Source of the DNA: Alteriqipengyuania flavescens | GTDB taxonomy: Bacteria; Pseudomonadota; Alphaproteobacteria; Sphingomonadales; Sphingomonadaceae | Assembly: GCF_030406725.1 (NCBI RefSeq) | Contig: NZ_CP129107.1 | Location: 930,001-994,000, forward strand | Reading direction: 5' to 3' | DNA length: 64,000 nt | Program-made: the position numbers and the translations under genes | Part shown: in pieces, positions 25,865 to 34,679 of the stretch | Position numbering within the stretch: position 1 is the stretch's first letter | Layout of the letters: the number at the start of each line of letters is the position of its first letter | Notes under the pieces: model-generated | What the model was told of the DNA's origin: nothing | The model's input: the letters and a program-made list of their open reading frames with translations, nothing else | Databases searched by the model: none

Positions 25865-27717
25865 GCGGCGCGGGCCTGCGCCCGGCGCGCGTGAACGAGA
25901 AGCGCTGCAAGGGCAGCAGGAGTCACGCCGGGAACGCGGCCCGCCGCGGCAAGCGTGGGCGGCGCAGCAGCGGATAGCCGCTCGATCATTTCCGACGACA
26001 GGCCGGCAACGGACGCATAAGGGAAATCCGCCGCAAGAGGCACGTGTTCATTCGCACGAAGATCGCGAAGCTCCGCGGCCTGGCGGGCGAGATACGGCGC
26101 ATAGAGCGCGTCTTCCGCCAGCTCCTCGCCCACGGCGTCGTCAGGTTGCAAACCTTCAGGCAGGAATGCTGCCAAGTCGCCCAAGCCAATATCCGCATGG
26201 CCCAGCCACTCTCGCAGCGTCTTGCTACCGCCATCCGCCCGGACGTGAAGACCCGATCGGGCGAGCGCGTTGGCGGAGACCGGAACGCCCAAGGCATTGT
26301 TCCACGTGGAACAACGGGCCTTTCGCCTCTCCAGCCACCCGCGCCGTTCGGCGCCGAGACATCCGAGCTGCCCGGCAATCCCCGACAGCCGCGTCACTGC
26401 ATTGTTCGCCCGCAGCCACAAGCGATACTCGGCGCGCGACGTGAGCATCCGGTATGGTTCGCTCACCCCCTGCAGGGTCAGGTCGTCAATCATCACCGCC
26501 ATGTAACTATTTGCCCGGTCGAGCGCGGGCGCATCCTTGCCGAGCACGGCGGCCGCCGCATTCATCCCCGCCACCAAGCCTTGGGCCGCCGCTTCCTCGT
26601 AACCCGTCGTGCCGTTGATCTGGCCGGCGCAATAGAGCCCCGGCAGGGCCTTAACCTCAAGCGAGCGATCGAGAGCGCGCGGATCGATATGGTCGTATTC
26701 GACCGCATAGCCCGGCACCACCATCTCCACTGCCTGCAGGCCGTCCATCGCCCGCAACATGCCGAGCTGCACGTCGACCGGCAACGAGGTGCTGATCCCG
26801 TTAGGATAGACCAGATGGGTGCGAAGACCTTCGGGTTCGAGGAACACCTGGTGCCCGTCGCGGTCCCCGAAGCGATGAATCTTGTCCTCGATCGAGGGGC
26901 AGTAGCGCGGCCCCTGCCCGGCAATATCGCCGCCGAACAAGGGCGAACGGTCGAGATTGGCGCGAATAATGTCATGCGCGCGCTCATTTGTGCGCGTGAT
27001 GGCGCAAAACACTTCCGGATTGATCCGGGCATCGGTCGCAGCGGACATGGTCCACTGCTCGCTGTCGGACGGTTGCACATCGAGTGCGGCCCAGTCGATC
27101 GTTCGCCCGTCGAGGCGTGGCGGCGTGCCGGTTTTCAAGCGCGCCAGCGGCAAATCGGCATCGCGAAGCTGTGCGGCAAGGCGATGGGCAGCGCCCTCGC
27201 CGATGCGTCCGCCTTCCAAACGCTCTTCCCCGCGGAAGAGCTTGCCGCCTAGGAATGTGCCGGTGCACAGGATCACCGACCGTGCTTCAACCCTGGTGCC
27301 ATCGGCCAAGGCGACGCCGTTCACTCGCCCGCCGGGGAGGATCAATGAGGCCGCCTCTCCCTCCAACAGCTCGAGGTTCGCAAGCGACTCGAGTTCCCGT
27401 TGAACCGCCGCCCGGAAAAGCTCGCGGTCGGCCTGGACGCGCGGCCCCTGCACGGCCGTGCCCTTGGAACGATTGAGAATGCGGTAATGGATCGCTGCGG
27501 CGTCTGCCGCCCGTGCAATGAGACCGTCGAATGCGTCGACTTCCCGGACCAGGTGCCCCTTGCCAAGGCCGCCGATTGCGGGATTACAGCTCATCGCGCC
27601 GATCTTTTCGAGATCGAAGCTGACGAGGGCAACGCGCGCGCCCATCCTCGCCGCGACAGCAGCCGCCTCACAGCCAGCGTGACCGCCGCCTACGACAAGG
27701 ACATCGAAAGTTTGCAT
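25861..27717 (-). CDS. mnmG: tRNA uridine-5-carboxymethylaminomethyl modification enzyme MnmG
   Basis: 618 aa FAD protein that, with MnmE, makes (c)mnm5U34 in tRNA wobble positions. The N-terminal Rossmann motif is [34 protein letters not shown] and [11 protein letters not shown] are MnmG signatures. The C-terminal helical domain ends in an Ala/Arg-rich tail overlapping the rsmG start by four bases. A parS site inside the gene (26298-26313) encodes the peptide STWNN. It lies 60 bp downstream of mnmE, with another parS in the spacer. Confidence 0.97.
   Translation of the reverse strand: MQTFDVLVVGGGHAGCEAAAVAARMGARVALVSFDLEKIGAMSCNPAIGGLGKGHLVREVDAFDGLIARAADAAAIHYRILNRSKGTAVQGPRVQADRELFRAAVQRELESLANLELLEGEAASLILPGGRVNGVALADGTRVEARSVILCTGTFLGGKLFRGEERLEGGRIGEGAAHRLAAQLRDADLPLARLKTGTPPRLDGRTIDWAALDVQPSDSEQWTMSAATDARINPEVFCAITRTNERAHDIIRANLDRSPLFGGDIAGQGPRYCPSIEDKIHRFGDRDGHQVFLEPEGLRTHLVYPNGISTSLPVDVQLGMLRAMDGLQAVEMVVPGYAVEYDHIDPRALDRSLEVKALPGLYCAGQINGTTGYEEAAAQGLVAGMNAAAAVLGKDAPALDRANSYMAVMIDDLTLQGVSEPYRMLTSRAEYRLWLRANNAVTRLSGIAGQLGCLGAERRGWLERRKARCSTWNNALGVPVSANALARSGLHVRADGGSKTLREWLGHADIGLGDLAAFLPEGLQPDDAVGEELAEDALYAPYLARQAAELRDLRANEHVPLAADFPYASVAGLSSEMIERLSAAAPPTLAAAGRVPGVTPAALAALLVHARRAQARAA
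26298..26313. promoter_or_regulatory. parS: parS site 3 (inside mnmG)
   Basis: TGTTCCACGTGGAACA, perfect palindrome, read as STWNN in the mnmG frame. Confidence 0.95.
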
Positions 27718-27761
27718 GGCGACGCAATAGGCGCGTCGGCAAGGGCGGTCAAAGACTTGTG

Positions 27762-27777
27762 TGTTCCACGTGGAACA
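27762..27777. promoter_or_regulatory. parS: parS site 4 (mnmE-mnmG spacer)
   Basis: TGTTCCACGTGGAACA, perfect palindrome, ending immediately next to the mnmE stop codon (27778-27780). Confidence 0.95.
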
Positions 27778-29049
27778 TCATTTCCCGATGCAGAAGCGCG
27801 CGAACAGGGTGTCGAGCATATCCTCGGTAGAGGCGCGCCCGAGCAAGCGATCGAACGCGGCGCGGACGGTCCGCAATTCCTCGCCGAGCAAGATCCAGTC
27901 CGCTTTGCCGGCTGCACGTCCGAGCGCCTCCGCAGCCGCCACCAGATGCGTCCGCTGCCTCGCGTTGAGGGCGGCCTCCCCCGGCTTCGGCAACGCCTGC
28001 CGCGCCCGTTCGATCAAGATGGCTTTCAACTCGCCGATACCCTGCCCCGTGATGGCCGATACCGAAAGACCGTCCGCCTTGCCCTTACCCGCCAGATCCG
28101 CGAATGGCGAAATCTCGACGGCACTGTCGGGCCCCCCGCCTTCTTCACCGAGCCACAATACGCAGTCGGCGCGCGCCAATTCGGCATCGGCGCGATCGAT
28201 GCCGATGCGCTCGATAACGTCGTCGGTCTCGCACCGCAGTCCGGCGGTATCAACGAAAGTGAACGGCACTCCGCCGAGCGCCACCGGGGCCTCAATCACG
28301 TCGCGGGTTGTACCCGCGATGTCGGAGACGATCGCTGCTTCCCGCTCGATCAAAGCGTTGAAAAGCGTCGATTTCCCGGCATTGGGCGGACCCGCGAGCG
28401 CAACACGGTATCCTTCGCGCAACTTTTCGGCCGCAGGCCGTTCCAGCCACGTGTCCAGTTCGCTGCGAAGTGCGGCCACCCGCCGCCGAAATTCGGCGTC
28501 CGGCTCCGGCACATCGTCCTCATCGGAAAAATCGAGCGCGCTTTCGACTTCGGCCGACAGGCGAAGAACCTGCTCGTTCCATGCCCCGATCTGACGCGAG
28601 AACCCTCCCCCGGCGAAATCCATCGCGGCGCGGCGTTGCAGCTCCGTCTCCGCGGTGAGCAGGTCGCCCAGCCCTTCCGCCTCGGCCAGGTCGAGCCGGC
28701 CATTGGCAAAGGCGCGCCGGGTAAACTCGCCCGGCTCGGCCGGACGCAGGCCCTCCATCTCGGACAGCGCCGACGTGACCGCCGCGACGACCGCCCGCCC
28801 GCCATGGCAATGGAGTTCCGCCGTATCCTCGCCCGTCGCATTGTCCGGTCCCGGCAGCCACAGCACAAGTGCTTCGTCGAGCGTCGCACCCGCGCCATCG
28901 CGCAGGCGAGCGAGGGCGGTGCGACGCGGCTCGAAAGACCGACCCGTCAGGCTCGACAGCGCCTCACCCGCGGCGGGGCCGGAGATCCTGATGACCGCGA
29001 TGGCAGCGGGCGGCGCGCCGCTCGACAGGGCGTAGATCGTGTCCGTCAC
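27778..29049 (-). CDS. mnmE: tRNA uridine-5-carboxymethylaminomethyl synthesis GTPase MnmE
   Basis: 423 aa partner of MnmG, somewhat short for the family (about 450). The N-terminal folate-binding domain covers residues 1-120, the helical domain about 120-210 and the G domain from about 215. G1 is GPPNAGKS (220-227), G2 lies in DIAGTTRD, and G3 is DTAGL (267-271). The G4 motif NKxD is absent: the corresponding stretch (about 311-320) reads VEISPFADLA. The chain ends in CIGK with the conserved catalytic-domain cysteine. The start is GTG at 29049 and fits the family N-terminus. It lies 16 bp after the DUF6489 gene. Confidence 0.95.
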   Translation of the reverse strand: MTDTIYALSSGAPPAAIAVIRISGPAAGEALSSLTGRSFEPRRTALARLRDGAGATLDEALVLWLPGPDNATGEDTAELHCHGGRAVVAAVTSALSEMEGLRPAEPGEFTRRAFANGRLDLAEAEGLGDLLTAETELQRRAAMDFAGGGFSRQIGAWNEQVLRLSAEVESALDFSDEDDVPEPDAEFRRRVAALRSELDTWLERPAAEKLREGYRVALAGPPNAGKSTLFNALIEREAAIVSDIAGTTRDVIEAPVALGGVPFTFVDTAGLRCETDDVIERIGIDRADAELARADCVLWLGEEGGGPDSAVEISPFADLAGKGKADGLSVSAITGQGIGELKAILIERARQALPKPGEAALNARQRTHLVAAAEALGRAAGKADWILLGEELRTVRAAFDRLLGRASTEDMLDTLFARFCIGK

Positions 29050-29065
29050 TGCCGTGAATTCGAAC

Positions 29066-29323
29066 TCAGTCGTCGGTCTTGTCGGTTTTGCCGCCGGCTG
29101 GGCGGGAGCTCGCCTGGACGAAATCCTGGAACAGCTTCAGGCCCATCTGGCCCATCGGCGCCATCTGCCGGGCATAGTCCTGCAGCTGGTCGAGGTTGGA
29201 GACGCCCTTCATCGCTTTCGTGAATTGCTCGACATACACCGCGTTGGCCTTGTCGACATCGGGAAGCCCCATGAACTGGCGCGCTTCTTCAGGTGTGCAG
29301 TCGATCTCGATATTGACTTTCAT
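29066..29323 (-). CDS. DUF6489 family protein
   Basis: 85 aa, beginning MKVNIEIDCTPEEARQFMGL, a pattern I recognise from small conserved alphaproteobacterial proteins (DUF6489). The C-terminus is amphipathic (QMGLKLFQDFVQASS) and then charged. AAGGGGG precedes the ATG at 29323. It is first in the mnmE-mnmG-rsmG-parAB transcription unit. Its function is unknown; no membrane segment or catalytic motif is visible. Confidence 0.75.
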   Translation of the reverse strand: MKVNIEIDCTPEEARQFMGLPDVDKANAVYVEQFTKAMKGVSNLDQLQDYARQMAPMGQMGLKLFQDFVQASSRPAGGKTDKTDD

Positions 29324-29420
29324 GGGAACCCCCTTTGCAACATGACGCTTAGATGGTGGAAACACGCGCCCCTGCCAAGGGCGGGCGGCGATAATTGACC
29401 AGCGGGAAGGACCAGCCGAG

Positions 29421-30119
29421 ATGACCACCAACGTTACCATCAATTCCTTCGATGGCGGCCATACGTTCGAAGCCTACGTTGCCCGGCCGGCCGACACGCC
29501 GACTGCGGCCATCGTAGTGATCCAGGAAATCTTCGGCGTGAATGCGGGTATCCGGCGCAAGTGCGACCTGTTGGCCGAGCAAGGCTATCTCGCCGTCGCG
29601 CCCGACCTGTTCCACCAGTTCGAACCCGGCATCGAGCTCGACCCCGATATCGAGCCGGAAATGAACAAGGCCTTGGATTACTTCGAGAAATTCGACCAGG
29701 ATCATGGCGTTCGCGACATCGAGGCGACGATCAAGCATATCCGTGAAAACGAGGGATGCGGCAAGGTCGGCGCGGTCGGCTACTGCCTCGGCGGAAGGCT
29801 CGCCTACATGACCGCGGCGCGGACCGACAGTGACGCGACGGTTGGTTACTACGCGGTCGGGGTGGACAACCTGCTGGGGGAGAAAGCCTCCATCGCGAAC
29901 CCGCTGATGCTGCATATCCCGGAAGAAGACGGTTTCGTGGACAAGGACACGCAAAAGGCGATGCACGAAGGGCTGGACGACCACCCCAAGGTGACGCTTT
30001 ACGATTATCCCGGCCTCGACCACGGCTTCGCCACTCAGTTCGGGGAGCGGCGTGACGAGGAAGGTGCGCAGCTTGCTGACAGCCGCACCGATGCCTTCTT
30101 CAAGGAGCACCTGGGATAA
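29421..30119 (+). CDS. Dienelactone hydrolase family protein
   Basis: 232 aa alpha/beta hydrolase of the dienelactone hydrolase family. The nucleophile is Cys in GYCLGGRLAYM (about residues 116-126), with Asp in IPEEDGFVD and His in DHGFATQFGERR completing the triad, which is intact. GGAAGGA precedes the ATG. It is divergent from the DUF6489 gene and 12 bp before the glutamate-synthase-like gene. The real substrate is unknown; this family includes many general esterases. Confidence 0.88.
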   Translation: MTTNVTINSFDGGHTFEAYVARPADTPTAAIVVIQEIFGVNAGIRRKCDLLAEQGYLAVAPDLFHQFEPGIELDPDIEPEMNKALDYFEKFDQDHGVRDIEATIKHIRENEGCGKVGAVGYCLGGRLAYMTAARTDSDATVGYYAVGVDNLLGEKASIANPLMLHIPEEDGFVDKDTQKAMHEGLDDHPKVTLYDYPGLDHGFATQFGERRDEEGAQLADSRTDAFFKEHLG

Positions 30120-30131
30120 GGCAGGCAGGCG

Positions 30132-31712
30132 ATGCCTTGGCGCCACGCAATCCCGCTGATCTTGCTGGCGCTGTGTGCGCTGGGGGCATGGCTGTGGTGG
30201 CCGTCGCTGTTCCTTCTCGGCCCGGCGCTGGCGCTGGCGATTTGGGACTTTTTCCAGTCTGATCATACGCTTAGGCGGAATTACCCGCTCGTCGCGCGCA
30301 TCCGCTGGATCATGGAAGACCTGCGGCCGTTCGCGCAGGCCTATATCGTGGAGGACGATCTCGACGGGCGGCCTTTCAGCCACCAGGAACGCGCCCTCAT
30401 CTATGCCCGTGCCAAGGGCGATCTCGACGCCCATCCCATGGGTACCGAGCTCGACGTCTATTCCGACGAATACGAGTGGCTGAGCCATTCGATCGTGCCC
30501 AAGGCCGACGTTCCCGATACGTGGCGGCTCGACATCGGGCGGGGGACTTGCGCCCAGCCCTATTCCAGCGCCTTGCTCAATATTTCCGCCATGAGCTTCG
30601 GCTCGCTGTCCGCCCGCGCGATCGAGGCGCTCAATTTGGGCGCGAAGCAGGGCAATTTCCTGCACAACACCGGCGAAGGCAGCATCAGTCGCTACCACCG
30701 CAAGCACGGCGGCGACCTGACCTGGGAAATCGGGAGCGGCTATTTCGGTTGCCGCGCGGACGACGGCAGTTTTGATCCAGCCAAATTCGCCGACAATGCC
30801 GCCGATCCGCAGGTCAAGATGATCGAGGTCAAGCTGAGCCAGGGCGCAAAGCCGGGCCACGGCGGCGTTCTCCCCGGCGACAAGGTCACGGAAGAGATTG
30901 CCGAGGCACGCGGCGTTCCCGTGGGCCAGACGGTGAACTCCCCGGCGGCACACTCGACCTTCTCGACGCCGATCGAGCTGCTGGAATGGCTGGCCCGCCT
31001 GCGCGAGCTGTCCGGCGGCAAGCCGGTCGGCATCAAGCTGTGCGTGGGCAAGCCGCACGAGGTGATGGCGTTGGCCAAGGCTATGCGGAAGACCGGCCTC
31101 ACGCCGGATTTCATTACCGTGGACGGGGCCGAAGGCGGAACGGGCGCGGCGCCGCTGGAGCTCTCGAATTCGGTCGGCATGCCGCTGCGCGAAGGGTTGA
31201 TCTGGGTCCGCAACGCACTCGTCGGGACGGGTCAGCGCGATGCGGTGAAGATCGCGGCTTCGGGCAAGATCCACTCGGGCGCGCAGATGGCCAAGATGTT
31301 CGCGCTGGGTGCCGATTGGTGCAACGCCGCGCGGCCTTTCATGTTCTCGCTCGGCTGCGTCCAATCGATGCAGTGCCATACCGGCAACTGCCCGACGGGC
31401 GTCGCGACGCAGGAGTCGTGGCGGCAACAAGGCCTCGTGATCGAGGACAAGGCACCGCGCGTTGCCCGCTTTCAGCGACAGACCCTGCATTCCCTGCGTG
31501 AAATCGTGGTGGCGATGGGATTACCCGATCCCTGGTCGATCACCCCGGCAGACATGCGCGAGCGGCTTAACGGTGCGAAATCTTCGGCCATCGACCGGAT
31601 CTACACGTTCGTGGAGCCCGGCCAACTGTTGGACGATGCCGATTCCACCCCGCTCGCCTTTGCATGGAACGCGGCGAGTGCGGAGAGTTTCGACTGCCAG
31701 CCCGCTGGCTGA
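30132..31712 (+). CDS. FMN-binding glutamate synthase family protein, membrane-anchored
   Basis: 526 aa protein resembling the FMN/3Fe-4S domain of glutamate synthase without the amidotransferase domain. Two N-terminal membrane segments (residues about 5-40) precede the barrel. Key blocks are LLNISAMSFGSLSARAIEAL, GSISRYHRKHGGDLTWEIGS, ITVDGAEGGTGAAPLEL and, for the Fe-S cluster, SMQCHTGNCPTGVATQ. The family is widespread in bacteria; its reaction is not established and may not be glutamate formation. The stop abuts the stop of the convergent P-loop gene, forming TGATCA. Confidence 0.85.
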   Translation: MPWRHAIPLILLALCALGAWLWWPSLFLLGPALALAIWDFFQSDHTLRRNYPLVARIRWIMEDLRPFAQAYIVEDDLDGRPFSHQERALIYARAKGDLDAHPMGTELDVYSDEYEWLSHSIVPKADVPDTWRLDIGRGTCAQPYSSALLNISAMSFGSLSARAIEALNLGAKQGNFLHNTGEGSISRYHRKHGGDLTWEIGSGYFGCRADDGSFDPAKFADNAADPQVKMIEVKLSQGAKPGHGGVLPGDKVTEEIAEARGVPVGQTVNSPAAHSTFSTPIELLEWLARLRELSGGKPVGIKLCVGKPHEVMALAKAMRKTGLTPDFITVDGAEGGTGAAPLELSNSVGMPLREGLIWVRNALVGTGQRDAVKIAASGKIHSGAQMAKMFALGADWCNAARPFMFSLGCVQSMQCHTGNCPTGVATQESWRQQGLVIEDKAPRVARFQRQTLHSLREIVVAMGLPDPWSITPADMRERLNGAKSSAIDRIYTFVEPGQLLDDADSTPLAFAWNAASAESFDCQPAG

Positions 31713-32246
31713 TCAGAACCGTTCGAGAACGAAAGCGGCCCTGTCCACCGGGTCCGTTTCGGGTAACGGTATCAGCTTGTAGCCATAGCCGCGCCACGCG
31801 GCCCTAACTGCACGATCGCTGGCGACGGCTTGCTCCCATGTCTGTATCCGCTCAGCATCCTGGCGGTAGATGTCCCGCCACGCGGCGGCATGGAAAACCG
31901 GCCCGGCATAGCGATATTCGCGGCACACGCGATCGATCTCGCCCGGCACCGCCAGGCCTTCGACGCGGAGGAAGCCGACAATGTCGGGAAATCCGCGGTC
32001 GAACAGGACGGGTCCGTCGCTATCCGAGAACCGCGTCCAGCTTTCGAGTTGCGCGTCCAGCATCGCATGCGCGAAGCCCACGGGATCGGACGCGCGTAGC
32101 TCCATCCCGCCGGGTGCCTGCAGGATGGTCCGTGCGACTTCGGGTCCGGTTGTGACCCCCTTGGCCGCGACTGCATCTAGCAAGGTCGACTTGCCCCCGC
32201 CCGGCGCGCCGGTGACCACGGCGAAGTTCGGGCGGGAATGGGTCAT
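31713..32246 (-). CDS. AAA family P-loop ATPase/kinase (AAA_28-like)
   Basis: 177 aa. Walker A is VVTGAPGGGKSTLLDAV near the N-terminus. An acidic Walker-B-like segment (GPVLFDRGFPDIVGFL) and DRAAFVLERF at the end fit the AAA_28/NadR-like kinase families of small cytoplasmic P-loop proteins that phosphorylate nucleotides or metabolites. The substrate is unknown. The ATG at 32246 overlaps the stop of the next P-loop gene (ATGA), so the two are translated together. It is last in the hemE-hemJ-rho direction. Confidence 0.75.
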   Translation of the reverse strand: MTHSRPNFAVVTGAPGGGKSTLLDAVAAKGVTTGPEVARTILQAPGGMELRASDPVGFAHAMLDAQLESWTRFSDSDGPVLFDRGFPDIVGFLRVEGLAVPGEIDRVCREYRYAGPVFHAAAWRDIYRQDAERIQTWEQAVASDRAVRAAWRGYGYKLIPLPETDPVDRAAFVLERF

Positions 32247-32758
32247 CGCGGGGAGGAGCCGTCGACGCGGCGTCCGCCACCGTCGCTCCATTCGGCCTCG
32301 TCCGGCGGCTCCCACAGGCCTTCCATGAAGCCGAAAATGTCGCGGGTGACTTCCATCGCGAAGGTCTCGCCGCGCTCCTTGTTGCGGCGATTGACACGGT
32401 ACCAGCGCTCATCAGCCGGAACGTCGACGAAATGCACCACGTCCGAGAGTCCCGTGTCATGGGCAAGCGCACGGAACTTGTCGCGGTGGTCCTTCTTCGT
32501 GACGCCCAGGTCGAGCACGGCGGGCACCCCGCGGCTCGCCAGTTGCTGCACATGCGCGAAAATCTGCGCTTCGCAGCGGTTCACCCGCTCCATCGTCCAG
32601 GCGAACTCACTCGGCTGCGGGCTGTCGGCCCAGAACAGCGTCTTCATCCATTCGTCGATGGAATAGCGGACCCCGCCGATCTCGTCGGCCAGGGTCCGCG
32701 CATAGGTCGTCTTGCCCGCGCCGGTGCAGCCGACCACCATGACGATGTCCGCTGCCAC
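32243..32758 (-). CDS. AAA family P-loop kinase (zeta-toxin/polynucleotide-kinase-like)
   Basis: 171 aa. Walker A is VVGCTGAGKTTYARTLADE; a DxD-like region RYSIDEWMKTLFW follows, then VPAVLDLGVTKKDHRDKF and a lid stretch ERWYRVNRRNKERGE. This layout matches the zeta-toxin/T4 polynucleotide kinase group of P-loop kinases. The GTG start at 32758 is supported by AAGGGAA seven bases upstream. It lies 12 bp after rho and overlaps the second P-loop gene. No antitoxin-like small ORF is visible, so a housekeeping or repair kinase is more likely than a toxin. Confidence 0.75.
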   Translation of the reverse strand: MAADIVMVVGCTGAGKTTYARTLADEIGGVRYSIDEWMKTLFWADSPQPSEFAWTMERVNRCEAQIFAHVQQLASRGVPAVLDLGVTKKDHRDKFRALAHDTGLSDVVHFVDVPADERWYRVNRRNKERGETFAMEVTRDIFGFMEGLWEPPDEAEWSDGGGRRVDGSSPR

Positions 32759-32770
32759 CGCGCGTTTCCC

Positions 32771-34027
32771 TTACTGGTTCATCGTGGCGAAGAAATCTTC
32801 GTTGGTCTTGGAATCCTTCATCTTGTCGAGGAGGAATTCCATCGAATCGATCGTACCCATCTGCATCAGGATGCGCCGCAGGACCCACATCTTGGACAGG
32901 TTGTCCTTGTCGACCAGCAGCTCTTCCTTGCGGGTGCCGGACTTGCCGACGTCCAGTGCCGGGAAGATGCGCTTGTCGGCCACCTTGCGGTCGAGCACGA
33001 TTTCGCTGTTACCGGTGCCCTTGAACTCTTCGAAGATCACCTCGTCCATGCGGCTGCCGGTATCGATCAACGCGGTGGCGATGATGGACAGCGAGCCGCC
33101 TTCCTCGATATTGCGCGCCGCACCGAAGAAGCGCTTCGGGCGCTGCAAGGCGTTGGCGTCGACACCGCCCGTCAGCACCTTGCCCGAGCTCGGCACGACG
33201 GTGTTGTAGGCACGGCCGAGGCGGGTGATGGAATCGAGCAGGATGACGACGTCCTTCTTGTGCTCGACAAGGCGCTTGGCCTTCTCGATCACCATTTCGG
33301 CAACCTGCACGTGGCGCGTGGCAGGCTCGTCGAAGGTGGAGGAGATCACTTCGCCCTTCACGCTGCGCTGCATGTCGGTGACTTCCTCCGGCCGTTCGTC
33401 GACCAGCAGGACCAGCAGGAACACTTCGGGATGGTTGTCGGTGATCGCCTTGGCGATGTTCTGCAGCAGCACGGTCTTACCGGTCCGCGGCGGCGCCACG
33501 ATCAGTGCGCGCTGGCCCTTGCCCTGCGGACTGATGATGTCGATCACGCGGGCCGACTTGTCCTTTACCGTCGGGTCGAGCGTGTCGAGATTCAGCTTCT
33601 CTTCCGGATAGAGCGGCGTGAGGTTGTCGAAATTGGTCCGGGTGCGAACCTGGTCGGGGTCTTCGTAATTGACCGTTTGCAGCTTGGTCAGCGCGAAATA
33701 GCGTTCGCCGTCCTTCGGCCCGCGGATTTCGCCTTCCACCGTATCGCCGGTGCGCAAGCCCCATTTGCGGACCTGGTTGGGGGAGACGTAGATATCGTCG
33801 GGCCCGGCCAGATAGTTCGCCTCGGGGCTGCGCAGGAAGCCGAAACCGTCGTTGAGCACTTCGATCGTGCCCATCCCGATGATTTCCTCGCCGTCGTCCG
33901 CCACCTCTTTCAGGATGGCGAACATCAGGTCCTGGCGGCGCATGGTGCTGGCGCCCTCGACGCCCATTTCCTCGGCCATCGCGACCAGCTCTGCGGGCGC
34001 TTTCTGCTTGAGTTCTTTAAGATGCAT
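32771..34027 (-). CDS. rho: Transcription termination factor Rho
   Basis: 418 aa hexameric RNA helicase. The N-terminal helical domain ([20 protein letters not shown]) is followed by the RNA-binding OB fold with [20 protein letters not shown], then Walker [13 protein letters not shown] and the Q- and R-loop region. It lies in the alphaproteobacterial hemE-rho neighbourhood, with a leader of about 190 bp after hemJ that may carry its own promoter or autoregulatory Rho-utilisation sequence. Confidence 0.97.
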   Translation of the reverse strand: MHLKELKQKAPAELVAMAEEMGVEGASTMRRQDLMFAILKEVADDGEEIIGMGTIEVLNDGFGFLRSPEANYLAGPDDIYVSPNQVRKWGLRTGDTVEGEIRGPKDGERYFALTKLQTVNYEDPDQVRTRTNFDNLTPLYPEEKLNLDTLDPTVKDKSARVIDIISPQGKGQRALIVAPPRTGKTVLLQNIAKAITDNHPEVFLLVLLVDERPEEVTDMQRSVKGEVISSTFDEPATRHVQVAEMVIEKAKRLVEHKKDVVILLDSITRLGRAYNTVVPSSGKVLTGGVDANALQRPKRFFGAARNIEEGGSLSIIATALIDTGSRMDEVIFEEFKGTGNSEIVLDRKVADKRIFPALDVGKSGTRKEELLVDKDNLSKMWVLRRILMQMGTIDSMEFLLDKMKDSKTNEDFFATMNQ

Positions 34028-34218
34028 GTGTCGTGTTTTCCGTATTCGAAAGTCGTGAGAGCCGGCGGGCCGTAAGGGCTTGGAGAAAGCAGGCCGGACA
34101 TCGCGAACGAAAGTTGCGAGTCCACCGGTCGGTTCGAGATAGGCCGCCCGGGATGGCCCGTCAATTCACCGCGGCATCGCGCGGCGGTATGCGCGGCACG
34201 ACCTGCCGCTTTACCGGC

Positions 34219-34659
34219 TCAGAAGGGTTTCACGATCACCAGGATGACGATCAGCGTCACGAGCACTGCCGGCACCTCGCCCCACAGGCGCAGCTGGCGT
34301 TCGGTGAGCGGCCGCTCACCCCGCGCCATCGCCTTGGAGCGGCTGACGATCCAGCCGTGATAGGCCGACATGGCCAGCACCAGTAGCAGCTTGGCATGGA
34401 ACCAGCCTTGGTCGAATGCGCCGATTGTGACCGCCAGCAGCAGGCCTATGACCCATACGACCACCAGCGACGGCGTCAGGATCACGCGCCGCAGCGTCGC
34501 CCCGCGTTCCGCCCACAGGGCTTCCTCGTCCGATCCTGCGGGTGCGGCGTGCATGTAGACGAGCTGGCGCGGCGCTATGAACAGGCCCGCCATCCAGAAG
34601 ATGACAAAGATGATGTGCGCGGCCTTGAGCCAGAAATAGAGCGTGTTGAGCAGGTCCAT
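34219..34659 (-). CDS. hemJ: Protoporphyrinogen oxidase HemJ
   Basis: 146 aa inner-membrane protein of the HemJ (UPF0093) family that oxidises protoporphyrinogen IX in many alphaproteobacteria. Four hydrophobic segments are visible. Conserved residues include the His in KAAHIIFVIFWMAGL, the Arg in APRQLVYMH and the Lys in FHAKLLLVLAM; the C-terminus RLWGEVPAVLVTLIVILV is characteristic. Its place 20 bp after hemE supports the haem role. Distant CopD-type proteins share the fold but not this pattern. Confidence 0.88.
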   Translation of the reverse strand: MDLLNTLYFWLKAAHIIFVIFWMAGLFIAPRQLVYMHAAPAGSDEEALWAERGATLRRVILTPSLVVVWVIGLLLAVTIGAFDQGWFHAKLLLVLAMSAYHGWIVSRSKAMARGERPLTERQLRLWGEVPAVLVTLIVILVIVKPF

Positions 34660-34679
34660 GACGCGTGCCTATAGGCGCT

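Noticed and set aside
32243-32758. Zeta-type toxin of a toxin-antitoxin system
   Set aside because: No small antitoxin gene precedes it; it is embedded in the rho operon and partnered with another P-loop gene.
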